A DNA stretch of 64,000 nt from Roseibium aggregatum IAM 12614 (GTDB taxonomy: Bacteria; Pseudomonadota; Alphaproteobacteria; Rhizobiales; Stappiaceae), in assembly GCF_000168975.1 (NCBI RefSeq), contig NZ_AAUW01000010.1, positions 1 through 64,000 of the forward strand, written 5' to 3'. Under the pieces are notes generated by a model. It searched no databases. It saw only the letters and a list, made by a program, of their open reading frames with translations, and was not told where the DNA came from. Each line of letters begins with the position of its first letter. The first letter of the stretch is position 1. Shown here piece after piece: positions 60,269 to 64,000 of the stretch. Made by a program: the position numbers and the translations under genes.

Positions 60269-61735
60269 TCAGCCCTCGTTCTGGCGCTGGCGGTCTTCCG
60301 CCTGTCCGTCCAGGATACCGCGCACGGTCGCGATGAGGTCCGTCTCCTTGACGGTCACCTGCGCCGGGCGGCTTTCACGCCAGGTAATGTTGTCGGTAAT
60401 CTCTTCGGAAAGCCGCTTGCCTTCGATCAGGTCCTTGACCTGGATTTCGCCGGCCTCCCGCTCGTCCGAGCCCTGAATGATGGCAATCGGGCAGTTGCGC
60501 CGGTCAGCGTATTTCAGCTGGTTGCCGAACTTCTTCCAGTTGCCCTGATACATTTCGGCGCGGATACCGGCTTCGCGCAGGTCCTGCACCATCTTCTGAT
60601 AGCGACCGAGCGCGGCGACATCGCCGTCCATCACGGTGACCAGCACCGGCGCGACAACGTCGGATGTTCCGAGTTTGCCGAGGTTCTTCAGCGCGGTCAT
60701 CAGGCGGGATACGCCGATGGAAAAGCCCGTCGCGGGCACGTCACGTCCGGTGAAGCGCTTGACCAGCCCGTCATATCGGCCGCCGCCGCCGACGGAACCG
60801 AATTGGACAACGTCACCCTTCTCGTTGGTCACGTCGAACAGCAGTTCGGCTTCGAACACCGTGCCGGTGTAATATTCCAGGCCGCGCACGACGGACGGAT
60901 CGATCTTGATCCGGTCCTCACCATAACCACAGGCCGAGAAGATCTCCGCCATGGTGTTGAGCTCGGTGATGCCTTCATTGTCCAGCGTGCCGGTTCCCGA
61001 GACAAAGGCGATGATGCTGTCGATGCCTTCCGGGGCGAGTTCCGCACCCTTGGTAAAGTCGCCGCTCTCGTCCTTGCGTCCTTCGCCCAGCAGCAGCCGT
61101 ACGCCTTCCGTTCCGAACTTGTCGAGCTTGTCGATGGCTCTTAGGACGGTCAGCCGGCGCTCTTCGTGCTCTTCACCGCCAAGGCCGATGCTTTCCAGCA
61201 CACCGTCCAGAACCTTGCGGTTGTTGACGCGGATCACATATTGCCCGCGCGGAATGCCGAGGGCTTCCATCGTGTCGGACATCATCATGCACATTTCGGC
61301 ATCCGCCTGGACGCCGGGCGCGCCGACGGTGTCGGCGTCGAACTGCATGAACTGGCGGAAACGGCCTGGCCCCGGCTTTTCGTTGCGGAACACCCAGCCG
61401 GCCCGGTAGGTGCGGTAGGGCAGCTGGATTTCGTTGATGTTTTCCGACACGTGGCGGGCCAGCGGCGCGGTCAGGTCATAGCGCAGGCTCATCCACTGCT
61501 CGTCTTCGTCCTGCACGGAGAAGACGCCGGCATTCGGCCGATCGGTATCAGGCAGGAACTTGCCGAGGCAGTCGGTGTATTCAAAGGCAGGGGTTTCGAC
61601 GGGATCGAAACCGTACCGCTCATAAACGGCCCGGATCTTCGCCAGCATCTCGTCGGTGGCGCGGATGTCCTCGGCAGAGCGGTCAACGAAGCCGCGCGGC
61701 AGGCGGGCTTTCAGCTTGTTCGGTTTTTTGGCCAT
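60269..61735 (-). CDS. hisS: Histidyl-tRNA synthetase
   Basis: The 488-residue class II synthetase has motif 2 [20 protein letters not shown], the histidine motifs [12 protein letters not shown] and [13 protein letters not shown], and a C-terminal anticodon domain. It charges tRNA-His. The ATG at 61735 ([15 protein letters not shown]) was chosen as the family-typical start; the frame is open to 61894 but that upstream part shows no family match. It leads the hisS-hisZ-hisG operon. Confidence 0.94.
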   Translation of the reverse strand: MAKKPNKLKARLPRGFVDRSAEDIRATDEMLAKIRAVYERYGFDPVETPAFEYTDCLGKFLPDTDRPNAGVFSVQDEDEQWMSLRYDLTAPLARHVSENINEIQLPYRTYRAGWVFRNEKPGPGRFRQFMQFDADTVGAPGVQADAEMCMMMSDTMEALGIPRGQYVIRVNNRKVLDGVLESIGLGGEEHEERRLTVLRAIDKLDKFGTEGVRLLLGEGRKDESGDFTKGAELAPEGIDSIIAFVSGTGTLDNEGITELNTMAEIFSACGYGEDRIKIDPSVVRGLEYYTGTVFEAELLFDVTNEKGDVVQFGSVGGGGRYDGLVKRFTGRDVPATGFSIGVSRLMTALKNLGKLGTSDVVAPVLVTVMDGDVAALGRYQKMVQDLREAGIRAEMYQGNWKKFGNQLKYADRRNCPIAIIQGSDEREAGEIQVKDLIEGKRLSEEITDNITWRESRPAQVTVKETDLIATVRGILDGQAEDRQRQNEG

Positions 61736-62280
61736 AAAGGTCTTGAATCCTGGCGAGTTTCCGGCCGGACGCGCCCAAGGAAACCCTTGCATCCGGCTGT
61801 CTGATATTGCGGCTGTCGTAGACGAAACACGGCGCAAGGGCAAGGCGGTGCAGCATTCTGCCGGTTTTCTTGTCGTCCGCAGGAATCGCGGCAACCGGTT
61901 TCGGTTCAGAGTTGAAGTCGTTCGCCTCTAGCTGGAGCGCATTTCGACGGAAATTACGCTTCATACAACGCCGGTATCACCCTGGCCGACACGGCAGCGG
62001 AGCCAGGTTTGACGTGCGGAGCGAAGGGGCACGTCTTCAAATCTGCTGCCCGTGCCTTGTTTGCATCACAGTTCGCGGTAAAAGGGCGCTTCAGGAACAG
62101 TGGAACTTCGGCTGCGAAGGCAGGGAAAGCACATTGGCCCGGTAAACGGGCCGGACTGCGCAGTCGTTTCATTGTCTTTTCTTGTATTTAATCTCTGCCG
62201 GGCTATGGTCCGCGCGGATCGGTTGAAATGGGCCGTCCCGGCGCTAAAGGAAGGCGCGGGAGCGGCGGACGGGGCTCAGT
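61736..62280. other. 545-bp gene-free region between hisS and the GT2 gene
   Basis: No gene, RNA or clear palindrome is supported. AT-rich bases around 62165-62195 could be part of the promoter for the glycosyltransferases, and the hisS promoter must lie near 61740-61850. Confidence 0.4.
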
Positions 62281-63471
62281 ATGGACAGTGCGGTGCGCAT
62301 GGCGGACGAAAAGGCCGGCGAAAGCGGGACAGAGGCCCTGACGGGACCAGGACTGACGGGACCGGGCCTGGCGAGACCGGGTCTGATGGCTGCCGAACTC
62401 AGTGTCATCCTGCCGAGTTTCAACGAAGCTGCAAACATTCCAATCCTGATCGACCTTCTGGACGAAGCGCTTGCCGGAATTGCCTGGGAAGCAATCGTCG
62501 TTGACGACAATTCACCTGACGGAACCGCCGAGGTTGCGCGCGAGATTGCGCGAAGTGACGCCCGCGTCCGGGTCATCCGCCGCATCGGCCGCCGGGGCCT
62601 GTCCGGGGCCTGCATCGAGGGCATTCTGGCATCTTCCGCCCCCTTTGTTGCCGTCATGGATGCCGACCTGCAGCACGACGAGACCATGCTGCCCAAGATG
62701 CTGGCCGCCCTGAAGGCCGACGACACGGATCTGGTGGTCGCAAGCCGCAAGGTTGATGGCGGTACCATTGGCGAAGGCCTGTCATCGTTTCGCGCCTGGG
62801 GGTCTAACCTTGCCAACGGGCTTGCGCAGAAGCTGCTGAATGTCACTCTGAAGGACCCGATGAGCGGGTTCTTCATGATCCGCCGGGACAAGGCCGAAGC
62901 GCTTGCCCCGAAACTCTCGCCGCAGGGCTTCAAGATTCTGCTGGATCTGGTGTCCAGTGCAGGCGGTACCTTGAAGATCAAGGAACTGCCGTTCACCTTC
63001 CGTGAGCGCCAGCACGGCGAAAGCAAGCTGGATACGCTGGTGACGCTCGACTATTTCGGTCTGCTGCTTGCCAAGTATTTCGGCAACATCGTTTCGGTCC
63101 GCTTCCTGATGTTCGGCCTGGTCGGGGCGAGCGGCCTCTTTGTCCATCTGGCGGCGCTGCGTGTGTTTCTGCTGAGCGACATGGAATTCAACCTCGCCCA
63201 GACGGCAGCTTCCTTTGTCGCCATGACATCGAACTTCTTTCTCAACAACCAGCTTACCTATCGCGACCGGCGCCTGACCGGCATGAGGGTGCTGATCGGC
63301 CTTCTGACCTTCTACGCGGTTTGCTCGGTCGGCGTTCTCGCCAACGTCGGTGTCGCCAACCTGATCTACGCCGATCCGTCCTACTGGTGGTTTGCCGGTA
63401 CAGCGGGGGCAATCATGGGCGCTGTCTGGAACTACGCGGCAAGCTCCGCCCTGACATGGCGCAAGACGTAA
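62281..63471 (+). CDS. GT2 (dolichol-phosphate mannosyltransferase-like) glycosyltransferase with GtrA domain
   Basis: The 396-residue protein has a GT2 domain from about residue 40 (ELSVILPSFNEAANIPILID, then VVDDNSPDGT and VMDADLQHDETMLPKM) and a GtrA-like four-helix membrane domain from about 270 (RFLMFGLVGASGLFVHLAAL, NFFLNNQLTYRDRR). It should make a polyprenyl-phosphate sugar at the inner membrane, the donor used by the GT39 enzyme encoded next. Residues 20-35 are coded by three 15-bp repeats. The ATG at 62386 after them is an alternative start. Confidence 0.88.
   Translation: MDSAVRMADEKAGESGTEALTGPGLTGPGLARPGLMAAELSVILPSFNEAANIPILIDLLDEALAGIAWEAIVVDDNSPDGTAEVAREIARSDARVRVIRRIGRRGLSGACIEGILASSAPFVAVMDADLQHDETMLPKMLAALKADDTDLVVASRKVDGGTIGEGLSSFRAWGSNLANGLAQKLLNVTLKDPMSGFFMIRRDKAEALAPKLSPQGFKILLDLVSSAGGTLKIKELPFTFRERQHGESKLDTLVTLDYFGLLLAKYFGNIVSVRFLMFGLVGASGLFVHLAALRVFLLSDMEFNLAQTAASFVAMTSNFFLNNQLTYRDRRLTGMRVLIGLLTFYAVCSVGVLANVGVANLIYADPSYWWFAGTAGAIMGAVWNYAASSALTWRKT
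62338..62382 (+). repeat. Three tandem 15-bp repeats at the start of the GT2 gene
   Basis: CTGACGGGACCAGGA, CTGACGGGACCGGGC and CTGGCGAGACCGGGT encode Leu-Thr-Gly-Pro-Gly-like units ahead of the conserved domain. They lie between the two possible start codons. Confidence 0.8.
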
Positions 63472-63480
63472 AGGCCGCTC

Positions 63481-64000
63481 GTGACTGCTGAAGCTCAGAC
63501 CGGACCCTTGCCCTTTTACCTGCGGCCGGCAGGATTGATCCTGATCGTCGGGCTGCTGACGGCGTTGAAGATTTTTGCCGCCGCCAACTCCCATTTTGTC
63601 GAGGATGAAGCCTATTACCGGCTCTGGGGGCTGTCTCCGGCGCTGAGTTATTACGATCATCCGCCGATGATCGGCTGGTGGATCGGTATCGGCCAGGCGC
63701 TGTTCGGCGACACGGTCTTTGCCGTCCGTGCGCTTGTCATCGTGTCCGGGGTCGTCGGGTCCCTGGCGCTGTGGCGCACGGCCTCGCTGTTGTTCGGGCG
63801 CCCTGCCGCGGGCTGGTCTGTTCTGTTTCTCAACGCCAGTCTTCTGGTGGGCATCGGCGGCATTCTGGCAACGCCTGACGCACCTTCCGTGCTGTTCTGG
63901 GGCCTCAGCCTGTGGGCGTTGACGGAGCTGTCGGCATCGAAAAATGCCAACTGGTGGCTCATGATCGGGCTGATGGCCGGCTGCGGATTGCTTGCCAAAT
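63481..64000 (+). CDS. GT39/ArnT-like glycosyltransferase, cut by the window end
   Basis: A frame opens at GTG 63481, nine bases after the GT2 stop, and remains open to the last base, giving 173 residues. It starts with a membrane helix (GLILIVGLLTALKIFAAA) and then the GT39 motif FVEDEAYYRLWGLSPALSYY with acidic catalytic residues, followed by DHPPMIGWW and more helices. Such enzymes move a sugar from polyprenyl phosphate to lipid or protein in the periplasm. Coupling to the GT2-GtrA gene suggests a shared pathway. The 3' part is outside the window. Confidence 0.85.
   Translation, partial: MTAEAQTGPLPFYLRPAGLILIVGLLTALKIFAAANSHFVEDEAYYRLWGLSPALSYYDHPPMIGWWIGIGQALFGDTVFAVRALVIVSGVVGSLALWRTASLLFGRPAAGWSVLFLNASLLVGIGGILATPDAPSVLFWGLSLWALTELSASKNANWWLMIGLMAGCGLLAK

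Noticed and set aside
61736-61894. N-terminal extension of hisS
   Set aside because: No match to histidyl-tRNA synthetases; the protein from 61735 is complete.
1-64000. tRNA or rRNA genes
   Set aside because: I looked for GTTCGANTC-type T-loops with matching acceptor stems in the gaps and for rRNA-like sequence and found none.
1-64000. CRISPR array or prophage
   Set aside because: The repeats are long dispersed palindromes, not short direct repeats with regular spacers, and no phage or cas gene is present.

Overview
The window reads as chromosome of a GC-rich alphaproteobacterium. The dense gene packing, the hisS-hisZ-hisG operon, the DUF3422, DUF2927 and DUF1127 proteins, a lone CheZ and, above all, a complete beta-hydroxyaspartate cycle (BHAC) point to a marine Hyphomicrobiales/Rhodobacterales relative, Roseibium/Labrenzia-like being my best guess. 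That assignment is inference from gene content; no rRNA or tRNA gene was seen.

Layout. (1) 86-6832: bhcR divergent from bhcA-bhcB-bhcC-bhcD, followed by a divergent GAPDH-family gene. (2) 7268-16611: urate/ureide catabolism (NCS2 permease, ureidoglycolate lyase, fused allantoinase/OHCU decarboxylase, 5-hydroxyisourate hydrolase, and after an MscS channel and a sulfotransferase, a LysR regulator divergent from membrane urate hydroxylase PuuD). (3) 16740-20603: Pat-type protein acetyltransferase and a tandem universal stress protein. (4) 20760-27766: DctB/DctD two-component system and a DctPQM TRAP transporter, with a sigma-54 promoter and a palindromic upstream site. (5) 27860-35981: DUF805, xseA, rsmE, a class III cyclase, gshA, a DUF937-like protein, DUF1127. 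(6) 36245-43990: tandem LysR paralogues, EamA exporter, glutamine amidotransferase, PLP dehydratase, AraC regulator, L-lactate dehydrogenase with its GntR regulator. (7) 44119-52771: DUF3422, cytochrome c2, a LysR regulator and glcD-glcE-glcF, the last separated from glcE by a DUF4870 gene and an opposite-strand secreted protein. (8) 52817-64000: ClC channel, L,D-transpeptidase, DUF2927, cheZ, tag, hisGZS, and a GT2-GtrA glycosyltransferase followed by a GT39 glycosyltransferase cut by the window end.

How it works together. Glyoxylate is the common theme. GlcDEF makes it from glycolate, ureidoglycolate lyase makes it at the end of urate degradation, and the BHAC turns two glyoxylate into one oxaloacetate. 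The DctBD/TRAP system would import C4-dicarboxylates, the class of compound the cycle produces. Three of the four cycle enzymes need PLP, and the fifth gene of the operon is an atypical GAPDH-family enzyme whose role is open.

Intergenic DNA is rich in long palindromic repeats of several families. The clearest structural observation is at 24026-24362, where one palindrome is interrupted by a 220-bp element with 16-bp terminal inverted repeats and a 4-bp target duplication, which itself carries a palindrome of another family.
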